Assembly (NCBI GenBank): GCA_963738135.1
Contig: CAVTVK010000003.1
Coordinates: forward strand, 496,001-560,000
Source of the DNA: Bog-473 sp963738135
GTDB lineage: Bacteria; Actinomycetota; Acidimicrobiia; Acidimicrobiales; RAAP-2
DNA: 64,000 nucleotides
Direction: 5' to 3'
Position numbers and translations under genes: made by a program
Shown: positions 50,957-59,028 of the stretch, one piece after another
Layout: each line of letters starts with the position of its first letter
How positions within the stretch are numbered: the stretch's first letter is position 1
Notes under the pieces: model-generated
Seen by the model: only the letters and a program-made list of their open reading frames with translations
What the model was told of the DNA's origin: nothing
Database searches by the model: none

Positions 50957-52818
50957 TGACCGAGCTCCTACGTCTGGCCACGGCCGGGTCGGTTGACGAC
51001 GGCAAGTCCACCCTGATCGGACGCCTCCTCTACGACTCGAAAGCGATCTACGAGGACCAGCTCGACGCGATTCAGCGGACCAGCGAGCGTCGAGGCAACG
51101 CCGAAACGGATCTGTCACTCCTCACCGACGGCCTGAGGGCCGAGCGCGAACAGGGCATCACGATCGATGTGGCCTACCGGTACTTCTCCACGCCGAGGCG
51201 AAAGTTCATCATCGCCGACACGCCGGGCCACGCGGAGTACACGCGCAACATGGTCACCGGCGCCTCGAACGCGCACTTGGCCATGATCCTCATCGATGCC
51301 CGCAACGGCATCGTCGAGCAGAGCCGGCGCCATGCCTTCCTCTCGCACCTGCTGGGCATCCCCCACATGGTCGTCTGCATCAACAAGATGGACCTCGTCG
51401 ACTGGGATCGTGAACGGTTCGAAGAGATCCAAGAGGAGTTCATGGCGTTCGCCACGCGTCTCGATGTCAGGGACGTGGCGTTCATACCGATTTCCGCTCT
51501 GCACGGGGACAATGTCGTCAACCCCTCGGACAACGCGTGGTGGTACCGGGGCCGGCCGCTCCTCAACCACCTCGAGACGGTGTACATCGCGAGTGACGAG
51601 AACTTCATCGACCCGCGGTTCCCGGTGCAGTACGTGATCAGGTCACACGGTTCAACCGGCGTCGACTTCCGTGGCTATGCCGGGTCGGTGGCCAGCGGGG
51701 TCTTTCGCCCGGGTGACCCGGTCGTCGTCATGCCCTCAGGAGTGGCCACCACCATCCGGACGATCGAGACGGCGGACGGGCAGGTCGAAGAGGCCTTCCC
51801 CCCCATGGCCGTCACGATGACCCTGGCCGACCCGGTGGGAGTGGCCAGGGGCGACATGATCTGCCGCCCCAACAACCAGCCGAGCATGACGCAGGAGATC
51901 GAGGCGACGGTGAGCTGGATGGACGCCCAGCAGGATCTCACCGTCGGTACCCAGCTTTTGGTCAAACACACCACCAAATTGGTACGGGCCACCGTTGAGA
52001 CGCTGCACTACAAGATGGACGTCAACGGCCTCCGTCGAGACGAGGGCGCAACCTCGCTGGCCCTCAACGACATCGGACGCATCCGACTGCACACGACAGA
52101 GTCGTTGGCCATCGACGACTACCAGCTCAACCGGGCGACGGGGAGCTTCATCCTGATCGACCCGCATACCAACCTCACGGTCGGCGCCGGGACGGTGAAG
52201 TTCGCGGCCCAACATGCGCCCAGCCCCAACGTGGTGCGCCACACCGGCAAGCTCACCGCCGAGGAGCGCTACCGCCACCTCGGGGTGCGCGGGGCCACCG
52301 TGCTCTTCACCGGCCTCTCCGGCTCGGGCAAGTCGACGCTGGCCTCCGCCGTGGAGGAACTCTTGGTGAAGCGAGGCCAGCCGGCCTTCATGGTCGACGG
52401 GGACAACCTTCGCCACAACCTCTGTAGTGATCTTGGATTTTCACCCGAAGACCGCGCCGAGAACCTCCGGCGTGCGGGGGAGGTGGCACGGCTGTTGGCC
52501 GAGGACGGGACGGTCGCGCTGCTGTCCCTCATCAGTCCGTGCGCCGAGGAGCGCCGAAAGCTGCGCGAGGTCCATGCAGACACGGGGATGACCTTCTTCG
52601 AGGTCTACGTCAACACGCCGCTCGAAATCTGCGAGCAGCGGGACCCGAAAGGCCTCTACGCCAAGGCGCGGGCGGGAGAGCTCCCGGACTTCACCGGCAT
52701 CGGTGCGGGATACGAGGTGCCGGCCTATCCCGACCTCGAACTGACCCCCGAATGCGGGGAGATCTTCGACCAGGCCCTGCAGGTCGTCGGCCTGCTGAAC
52801 GAGATACATCAGCTTTAG
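50956..52818 (+). CDS. cysNC: Bifunctional sulfate adenylyltransferase subunit 1 / APS kinase, second copy
   Basis: A 620-residue CysN-CysC fusion, colinear with the copy at 47708. G1 GSVDDGKST, G3 DTPGHAEYTRNM and G4 CINKMDLVDW are intact, and the APS kinase P-loop is FTGLSGSGKSTLASAV (about residue 450) with MVDGDNLRHNLCSDLGFSPE. Both activities should therefore be functional. The start ATG overlaps the cysD stop (TAATG). It is followed by a ~370-nt AT-rich gap and then the polysaccharide genes, so this copy may serve glycan sulfation while the first serves housekeeping assimilation (inference). Confidence 0.95.
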   Translation: MTELLRLATAGSVDDGKSTLIGRLLYDSKAIYEDQLDAIQRTSERRGNAETDLSLLTDGLRAEREQGITIDVAYRYFSTPRRKFIIADTPGHAEYTRNMVTGASNAHLAMILIDARNGIVEQSRRHAFLSHLLGIPHMVVCINKMDLVDWDRERFEEIQEEFMAFATRLDVRDVAFIPISALHGDNVVNPSDNAWWYRGRPLLNHLETVYIASDENFIDPRFPVQYVIRSHGSTGVDFRGYAGSVASGVFRPGDPVVVMPSGVATTIRTIETADGQVEEAFPPMAVTMTLADPVGVARGDMICRPNNQPSMTQEIEATVSWMDAQQDLTVGTQLLVKHTTKLVRATVETLHYKMDVNGLRRDEGATSLALNDIGRIRLHTTESLAIDDYQLNRATGSFILIDPHTNLTVGAGTVKFAAQHAPSPNVVRHTGKLTAEERYRHLGVRGATVLFTGLSGSGKSTLASAVEELLVKRGQPAFMVDGDNLRHNLCSDLGFSPEDRAENLRRAGEVARLLAEDGTVALLSLISPCAEERRKLREVHADTGMTFFEVYVNTPLEICEQRDPKGLYAKARAGELPDFTGIGAGYEVPAYPDLELTPECGEIFDQALQVVGLLNEIHQL

Positions 52819-53187
52819 CGTCCGCTCACATTGTCGGCCAAAGCCTGGCTGCTTTGCGCCTATTCACGACTTGTTCATTTGTCTCGTTGCAATGACCTTT
52901 ACATGAGCGCGCCCGGGCTGACACGTCCCTCACCTCGGTATATTCACCTAAATCTCAATGGAATTAGTGCGATTTAAACTACAAGACCGGTCGATTTTGG
53001 CGACAGTGCATGCGCCCGCTTTGTCATATGAATTGAGCGCTCATTGTCCAACTTACCCGTGATTCTGCAACCACAATGTGACTAAAGTCATAGGCGTGTC
53101 ATCCGGGACCCCTTTCCCGCTGACCACACGACGGTCCCCCCTCTTGCCCGACGGCAAGGACCTGCCTGTGGAATCGGCGCTGCCTCC
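52819..53187. other. AT-rich intergenic region before the polysaccharide operon
   Basis: About 370 nt, much richer in A/T than the surroundings between roughly 52850 and 53095 (for example GTATATTCACCTAAATCTC). No gene or RNA is recognised. TAAAGT at 53083-53088 is a candidate -10 box, but its -35 partner is weak. It probably holds the promoter and control sites of the 53188-61008 operon. Confidence 0.5.
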
Positions 53188-56100
53188 ATGGAGGCGCACG
53201 TTGGACAGGCCGACTGCGGTGTCGCCCACCTTGTGGGGGCCCGAAGGAACCAGTATGTCCACGAAGGCATGAGGGCTGCGCACGCGGCTCGCCGACGCCG
53301 GATCCTGAGAGGCGCGCCGCCAGTCGGTCGTACTGCCCCGTGGTCTCCTGCTGCGCGGATGGGATCGGGTTCCAGGTTCGTGCTGGTCGCCTCGACCGTG
53401 GCCCTGGTGGCGAGCATCATGGCGTTCGGACTCTTCGGGACCGCTTCCAAGTCGGTCTCCGCCGGCTCCGTCGCACCGCCGTCAACGGTGCAGCAGCCCG
53501 CCGTGCCCGGGGCCGGAACGGCGTACCTCGGTGCATTCGTCGACCCCAAGGGGACGGCCTTGAGCGCGGACGATCCGACCGGCGGCGTCGCCAGCCTGCA
53601 GGCCGAGCTCGATGCGCTCCCGAACTTCAATCAGCAGTCGGGGGGGCAGCCTCCGTCGATCTTGTCGACGTTCCAGAACTGGGCCGAGCCGGTCGGGGTG
53701 GCCGGGCTCGAAAGTGTCGCCGCGACCGGTGCCATCCCGATGGTCACGTGGAACTGTGGAGACACCGATGCCAACGTGGCGGCGGGATCGGATGACGCAA
53801 TGGTCAGCGCAGAGGCGCAGGCACTGGCGGCGACCGATGTCCCCGTGCTCTTCCGCTGGTTCCCGGACCCGAACCTCACAGGCGGGTCCGCTGCGACATC
53901 GTGCCTGGGAACCGCCGGAGCGTCCGGGTACGTCGCGGCGTACCAACACATTCACAGTCTGTTCGTGGCGGCCGGTGCGACCAACGTGGCCTTCGTCTGG
54001 TCCGTCGATGCGTCCTCGGCGGCAGACCCCAACCTGGCGGCCTACTACCCCGGTGGGCAGGTCGTCGATTGGATCGCTGCAGACGGTGGCGCGACACCGA
54101 GCGACGAGACGCAATCCGCCGCGTTCACCAGCGAGTTCGCATCGTGGTACTCGGCCTTCTCGGCGTCCGGCAAACCCATGATGGTGTCAACCGGGGCCGG
54201 TGCCGGATCGCAATCGGTGTACCTCGACCAGATCCGCACTGATCTCCCCGGTCACTATCCGCAGGTAAAGGCATTGGTCTATTTCGACGCGCCCGACCTG
54301 GCGAGTGGCGACCAGTATCAGTTGGACGCGGCGGGCTCCGCATCGTTCCAACAACTGGCGGGGTCACCCCTCTTCAATCCCGCCCGGTCGACAAGCAAAA
54401 CGAAGGTTTCGCCGTCGCAAACCTCTGTTTCGATCGGAACCACCGTGACGCTCAGCGCGTCGGTCGACGCAAGTGACAACAGTGGAAGTGTCACCTTCCT
54501 CGACAACGGAGCGGTCATCGGGGGTTGTGTCTTCGTCCCGATACGGACCGCACCGAGCTGCCGAGCGTCACAGCTGACCGCCGGGGGGCAGAGCATCGTC
54601 GCCGTGTACAGCGGCGATGCAACGTTCGCGCCGTCGACTTCGGCGCCCGTCGTCGTGACCGTCCACGAGCCCAGCGCCCCCTCGAACGTCTCGGGGCCTC
54701 CTTCCCACCCGCCTACGAAGACTCCCTTCGGATCGGCGACGAGCACTTCCTCCGTCTCAGCTCCCTCGGCGGGAACCGCCGACCAGTCTCCGGGCCTCTC
54801 GAAGGCTCTCGTGCCGGCAGAAGGGTCGGCCTATCTGGGGTCGTTCGTCGACCCGTCGGGGACTGCGCTCCGGCCCGGCAATCCGACGGGCGGCATTGCC
54901 AGCCTGCCGAGTGAACTCTCGGCGTTGCCGGCCCTCCAGCAGACCTTGACGCGCCCACTCTCGATCGTTCCGGTCTTCCTGAATTGGAACGATCCCATCA
55001 CGGTGACCGATCTCGATCAGGTGATCGCCACCGGTGGAATTCCGATGATCACCTGGAGCTGTGGCGCCAAAGACACGAATGTGGCCGCCGGTCGGGACGA
55101 CAAGCAGATCGACTCGGTTGCCGCAAAGCTGGCGCAGTTCCAGCTTCCCGTGTTTCTTCGCTGGTTCCCGGACCCGAACTCCACGACCACCGGCACCGCA
55201 TGTCTGGCGAGCGCCGGTGCAACGGGGTACGTGGCGGCCTATCGGCACATCCACGACAGGTTGGTGGCCGACGGCGCATCCAATGTGACCTACGTCTGGT
55301 CGGTCGACACCACCACACCGCAGGCGTCCCGTTCGTGGAGCCGCTTCTACCCGGGGACGCAGTACGTGGACTGGATCGGCGCCGATGGGTACGCCACCTC
55401 GACGACGACTGCCTCTGTCGCCAACGATTTCGGCCCTTGGTACTCGGCCTTTTCCGCCCAGAAGCCACTCATGATCTCGCAGACCGCAGCCACCCCCGCG
55501 CTGCAGGCGCAGTACATCGAGCAGCTGTCGACGGTACCTGCCAAGTTCCCGCAGGTGAGGGCGGTCGTCTACTTCGACGCGCCCGACGTGACGAATCGAC
55601 GCAGTTACGAACTGGACCCGCAGAGCGCCGGCGAACAGCAACTGGTCGCGCTGAGCGCGCTGCCCGCCTTCCAACCTGTGCGAACGGTCACGACGACGTC
55701 GGTGACCGTGTCGGCCAACCCCGTTTCCGAGGGTCAGGCCGTCTCGCTCTCGGCTCAGGTCAGCAACGCAGACCCGGGCGGTCACCTCGCCTTCTACGAC
55801 AACGGGTCGGGCATTCCCGGTTGCGGAGCCGTTCCGCTCGATCTCGCAGGAAGTTGCAGCACGTCCTCTCTGTCGGTCGGGGACAACCAGATCGTCGTCG
55901 ACTACAGCGGTGACGCGGTCTCGGGGTCGTCCGCATCGGCGCCGGTCGACATGGTCGTCACGTCGACCCTGCGGCCAGTCGGACCACCGGTCATTCCCGG
56001 TCCTGGCCACGCGTATCTCGGTGCGTGGGTGAGGCCGCAAGTGTCACATGTCGTCCTGCCTCCCCACGCTGCCATCCTTCAGGAGTTGCAAAACCTCGCG

Positions 56101-57606
56101 TCGTTCAACGCCTCACTGCAGCGTCCACTCTCCATCGTGCACATGTACCAATCATGGGCGAACCCCGTGTCGACTCGTGAGCTCCAAGAAGTCCTGGCCA
56201 ACGGCGCGATCCCGATGATCGACTGGCGCTGCGGTGATACCGACGCAAACATCATTGGCGGGAGTGACGATGCCCTGATCACCGCCGAAGCCCAGATACT
56301 GGCGGCGCTCAAGGCGCCGGTCTTCCTCCGGTGGTACTACGAACCCAACTTCACGGGCTCGGCGAACTTTGCCGCCTGTATCGGCAACCTGGGTCCCGCG
56401 GGCTATACAGCTGCCTTTCGGCACATCCACGATCTCTTCGCCGCTGCCGGCGCGTCCAACGTCGCCTTCGTCTATTCGATGGCATCGTCTGGCAACGACC
56501 AAGACCTCTACCAGTACTACCCCGGATCGTCCTACGTCGATTGGATCGCCGTAGACGGCTACTCGAAGACGTCGGTCCCGGAGTCAACGGACTTCGTCGA
56601 CCGCTTCGGCCCCTGGTATTCGGATTTCGCGGCATTCGGCAAGCCGTTGATGATCTCCGAGACGGGTTCCTTCGCCGGAGGCCAGACGAGCTATTTCCGG
56701 CAGTTGGAGGACCAGTTGTCTCCGACTGGGGGCTTCCCGCTCATTAAGGCGGTCCTGTACTTCGACGCGCCGGGCCAGGGTGGACGCTTTACCTACCCGC
56801 TGGACCAGTCGGGAATGGGGGAGTTCCAGAGCCTGTCTGCGAGCCCGATGTTCCAGCCTTCGCGGTTGGTCTCGAGCGTCGCGGCGAGCGCTTCTCCGGC
56901 CTCCTCGATGCTGGGGCACCGCGTCGTCCTCGACGCCCAGGTGTCGAATACCGACTTCGGTGGTTCCACCAGCTTCTTCGCCAACGGGACGCCAGTGCCG
57001 GGTTGTCAGTCCCTTCCGATCGCTGCCGGCTCTTCGTGCCGCACCACGAGCCTGCCCGAGGGGAACAACTCCATTTCGGCGATCTACAGCGGCGACGCCG
57101 AGGTCGCCGGCTCCACGGCGACCACCGCCAACAGAGTGACCGGGAGTCCGCCACCGACGCAACTCTCCGGAGCGGGAGCCGCCTTTGGAACCGGCCCCAC
57201 TGCTGCTCAGACCTCCACGTTCCCGCCGTTCTTGGGATTGCCCGACATCGGGGGGGTGTCGGCACTCGGGTTCCCCCGGCGCGGCGGGGCCCTCTTCTCC
57301 TTCCCACTCACACTGAGCCTCCCGATATTCGCCACCCCTTCTCACCCCGCGGGTGCGTCCGATCTGGACCCGATCACCTTGGGCAGGGACATCCTGCGTG
57401 GCAGTGGTGCCGCGGCCGTGCTGGTGCCGGTGGGCGGCGCCATCCTCCTCCTCGTCGTCGCGTACATGGCGTCCACGTGGACGCAGGACCGCAGGAGGGA
57501 AAGACGACGAAGGAGTGTCCCGGGGTCGCCCACACCCGAGGACACGCATCTCACCGAGACACGATTGGGACCACCGACGCCAGAAGGGCCAGCGATACAG
57601 CCATGA
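53188..57606 (+). CDS. Membrane-anchored protein with three GH26-like domains and Ig-like repeats
   Basis: 1,472 residues, or 1,445 if ATG 53269 is used; the first 60 residues are basic. A signal/anchor segment lies at about 62-84. Three homologous units follow, starting near residues 112, 548 and 942 (AYLGAFVDP, AYLGSFVDP, AYLGAWVRP). Each has a GH26-like (beta/alpha)8 domain with P-x-F-L-R-W and V-Y-F-D-A-P motifs and a Big_3-type Ig-like domain (S-G-D-A strand). Unit 3 has E1052 (RWYYEPNF) and E1158 (MISETGSF), fitting the GH26 acid/base and nucleophile. Units 1 and 2 have D227/T335 and D662/Q765 instead, so they are probably inactive and binding-only. A C-terminal membrane span (LVPVGGAILLLVVAYMA) and basic tail fix it to the cell. 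It overlaps the next gene by 4 nt. Confidence 0.75.
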   Translation: MEAHVGQADCGVAHLVGARRNQYVHEGMRAAHAARRRRILRGAPPVGRTAPWSPAARMGSGSRFVLVASTVALVASIMAFGLFGTASKSVSAGSVAPPSTVQQPAVPGAGTAYLGAFVDPKGTALSADDPTGGVASLQAELDALPNFNQQSGGQPPSILSTFQNWAEPVGVAGLESVAATGAIPMVTWNCGDTDANVAAGSDDAMVSAEAQALAATDVPVLFRWFPDPNLTGGSAATSCLGTAGASGYVAAYQHIHSLFVAAGATNVAFVWSVDASSAADPNLAAYYPGGQVVDWIAADGGATPSDETQSAAFTSEFASWYSAFSASGKPMMVSTGAGAGSQSVYLDQIRTDLPGHYPQVKALVYFDAPDLASGDQYQLDAAGSASFQQLAGSPLFNPARSTSKTKVSPSQTSVSIGTTVTLSASVDASDNSGSVTFLDNGAVIGGCVFVPIRTAPSCRASQLTAGGQSIVAVYSGDATFAPSTSAPVVVTVHEPSAPSNVSGPPSHPPTKTPFGSATSTSSVSAPSAGTADQSPGLSKALVPAEGSAYLGSFVDPSGTALRPGNPTGGIASLPSELSALPALQQTLTRPLSIVPVFLNWNDPITVTDLDQVIATGGIPMITWSCGAKDTNVAAGRDDKQIDSVAAKLAQFQLPVFLRWFPDPNSTTTGTACLASAGATGYVAAYRHIHDRLVADGASNVTYVWSVDTTTPQASRSWSRFYPGTQYVDWIGADGYATSTTTASVANDFGPWYSAFSAQKPLMISQTAATPALQAQYIEQLSTVPAKFPQVRAVVYFDAPDVTNRRSYELDPQSAGEQQLVALSALPAFQPVRTVTTTSVTVSANPVSEGQAVSLSAQVSNADPGGHLAFYDNGSGIPGCGAVPLDLAGSCSTSSLSVGDNQIVVDYSGDAVSGSSASAPVDMVVTSTLRPVGPPVIPGPGHAYLGAWVRPQVSHVVLPPHAAILQELQNLASFNASLQRPLSIVHMYQSWANPVSTRELQEVLANGAIPMIDWRCGDTDANIIGGSDDALITAEAQILAALKAPVFLRWYYEPNFTGSANFAACIGNLGPAGYTAAFRHIHDLFAAAGASNVAFVYSMASSGNDQDLYQYYPGSSYVDWIAVDGYSKTSVPESTDFVDRFGPWYSDFAAFGKPLMISETGSFAGGQTSYFRQLEDQLSPTGGFPLIKAVLYFDAPGQGGRFTYPLDQSGMGEFQSLSASPMFQPSRLVSSVAASASPASSMLGHRVVLDAQVSNTDFGGSTSFFANGTPVPGCQSLPIAAGSSCRTTSLPEGNNSISAIYSGDAEVAGSTATTANRVTGSPPPTQLSGAGAAFGTGPTAAQTSTFPPFLGLPDIGGVSALGFPRRGGALFSFPLTLSLPIFATPSHPAGASDLDPITLGRDILRGSGAAAVLVPVGGAILLLVVAYMASTWTQDRRRERRRRSVPGSPTPEDTHLTETRLGPPTPEGPAIQP

Positions 57607-59018
57607 GCGTGGACACGAAAGTCGAAAAGGTGCGGGGAATGAATGCCTCGCTCATGAACGGGAACTCGACCGGGGGCTCGGGCGGGGCCAATCCCCTGTC
57701 CGAGCGCGATCCGGGCCGCCTGCACATCACGCGGCGACAGATGGCGTTCGCACTCGGGCTCTCGGTTCTGGCGATTCTCGCGACCATCTTCACCGTGAAC
57801 TCGGTGAGGGCTGGTGCGCAGTCCTTTCCTGCCGTCGTGAGCACGTCGAAGGTCTATGACTTGAACTTCGCGAACAACGGGATGGTGTCTGCCGTCCTGG
57901 TCAAAGAGGGCGACCGCGTCAAGCCGGGCCAGATCCTGGCGACGCAAGGCGACGCGTCCCTGCAGACGCAGCTCGCCGCGGACGAGGCGACCGTGAAGGC
58001 TGACCGCGAAGTGCTGGTGCAGGCGGGGTCGCCCGCTCTCACTGCGGCGCAGATCGAGCAGGACAACCTCCAGGTGCAACAGGCGCAGACTGCGCTGAAC
58101 AACACCGGAGCCGCCCTTCAATCGGCGGAGGCATCGGGAAAGGCCAACGTGGGTGCGGCCCAAGCGGCAGTCACGTCCACGCAGTCACAGGAAACGTCCG
58201 ACAGCGACACGTACACAAAGGCGTGTCCCAACGGACCAGTCACACCCGACCCCAGTCTCACCGGGATCCAACTCCAGGCGGCACAGTCGTCCTTCACCCA
58301 CTGCCAGAACCTGCAGCTCACGCTGAGTCAGGATCAGGCGGCTGTGAGCAAGGCGCAGGCCCAGCTGCCGGTCGCCCAGGCACAGGCGCAGCAAGCCATC
58401 GACACCGCGCAGGCGAACGCCAACAGCGCTCAGGCCGCACTGAACCTGGCCAACTCCCAGCAGTCGCTTCAGACGTCCCCCGGGACCGCGTCCGCACAGG
58501 CGCAGGCGCAGGCGAATTTGAATCAGGCCGAGGCACAGTTGGCGCAAGTACAGAGTGAGGTCACGGGCGCACGCCTGGTTGCGCCCGACGGAGGCGTCGT
58601 CACTGCGGTGTACGGAGCGGCCGGGGAGACCCTCGGGCCAGACGGGGTGCACATCTACCAGCCGCCCGCAGCGGCCTCCGCCGCCCCGTCGTCCGGGTTT
58701 TCACTCTTCCCCGCGCAGCCCGCAGCCCAGGGTGCTTCGAGCACGTCTCAATCCGGGTCCGAGCCATTCATCGAGATCGTGGGCGGTCGGCAGCAGATCA
58801 TGGCGCAGATCCCGGAGTCCGAGGTCGCATCGGTGCACGTCGGGAAGCCCGCGACCGTGAACGTCTCCGCCTTGAACACCAAGGTGTCGGGACAGGTCAC
58901 CCAGCTGAATCTGACTCCGACGAAAGGCTCGAGTGGCGTGACCTACATGGTCATCGTCGCCCTCGATCGAACGGTGTCTGGTCTGCTCCCCGGCATGAGC
59001 GCCACGGTCGTGTTCTGA
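57603..59018 (+). CDS. HlyD-type membrane fusion (periplasmic adaptor) protein
   Basis: A 471-residue protein. An N-terminal cytoplasmic stretch precedes one membrane span (about 47-66). The first half of a biotinyl/lipoyl domain (VKEGDRVKPGQILATQGDAS) follows, then a long Gln/Ala coiled-coil hairpin (about 110-320). The second lipoyl half is GARLVAPDGGVVTAVYGAAG, and a beta-barrel domain contains VASVHVGKPATVNVSA and LLPGMSATVVF. This is the architecture of HlyD, MacA and Alg44-type adaptors. ATG overlaps the preceding stop (ATGA), and the GT2 synthase follows after 10 nt, so it likely acts with polysaccharide export. No ABC transporter is adjacent. Confidence 0.85.
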   Translation: MSVDTKVEKVRGMNASLMNGNSTGGSGGANPLSERDPGRLHITRRQMAFALGLSVLAILATIFTVNSVRAGAQSFPAVVSTSKVYDLNFANNGMVSAVLVKEGDRVKPGQILATQGDASLQTQLAADEATVKADREVLVQAGSPALTAAQIEQDNLQVQQAQTALNNTGAALQSAEASGKANVGAAQAAVTSTQSQETSDSDTYTKACPNGPVTPDPSLTGIQLQAAQSSFTHCQNLQLTLSQDQAAVSKAQAQLPVAQAQAQQAIDTAQANANSAQAALNLANSQQSLQTSPGTASAQAQAQANLNQAEAQLAQVQSEVTGARLVAPDGGVVTAVYGAAGETLGPDGVHIYQPPAAASAAPSSGFSLFPAQPAAQGASSTSQSGSEPFIEIVGGRQQIMAQIPESEVASVHVGKPATVNVSALNTKVSGQVTQLNLTPTKGSSGVTYMVIVALDRTVSGLLPGMSATVVF

Positions 59019-59028
59019 GGCTTCGCGC

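Noticed and set aside
53088..53630. Minus-strand frame opposite the start of the GH26-like protein
   Set aside because: Antisense to a signal sequence and repeat unit confirmed by three internal homologous copies.
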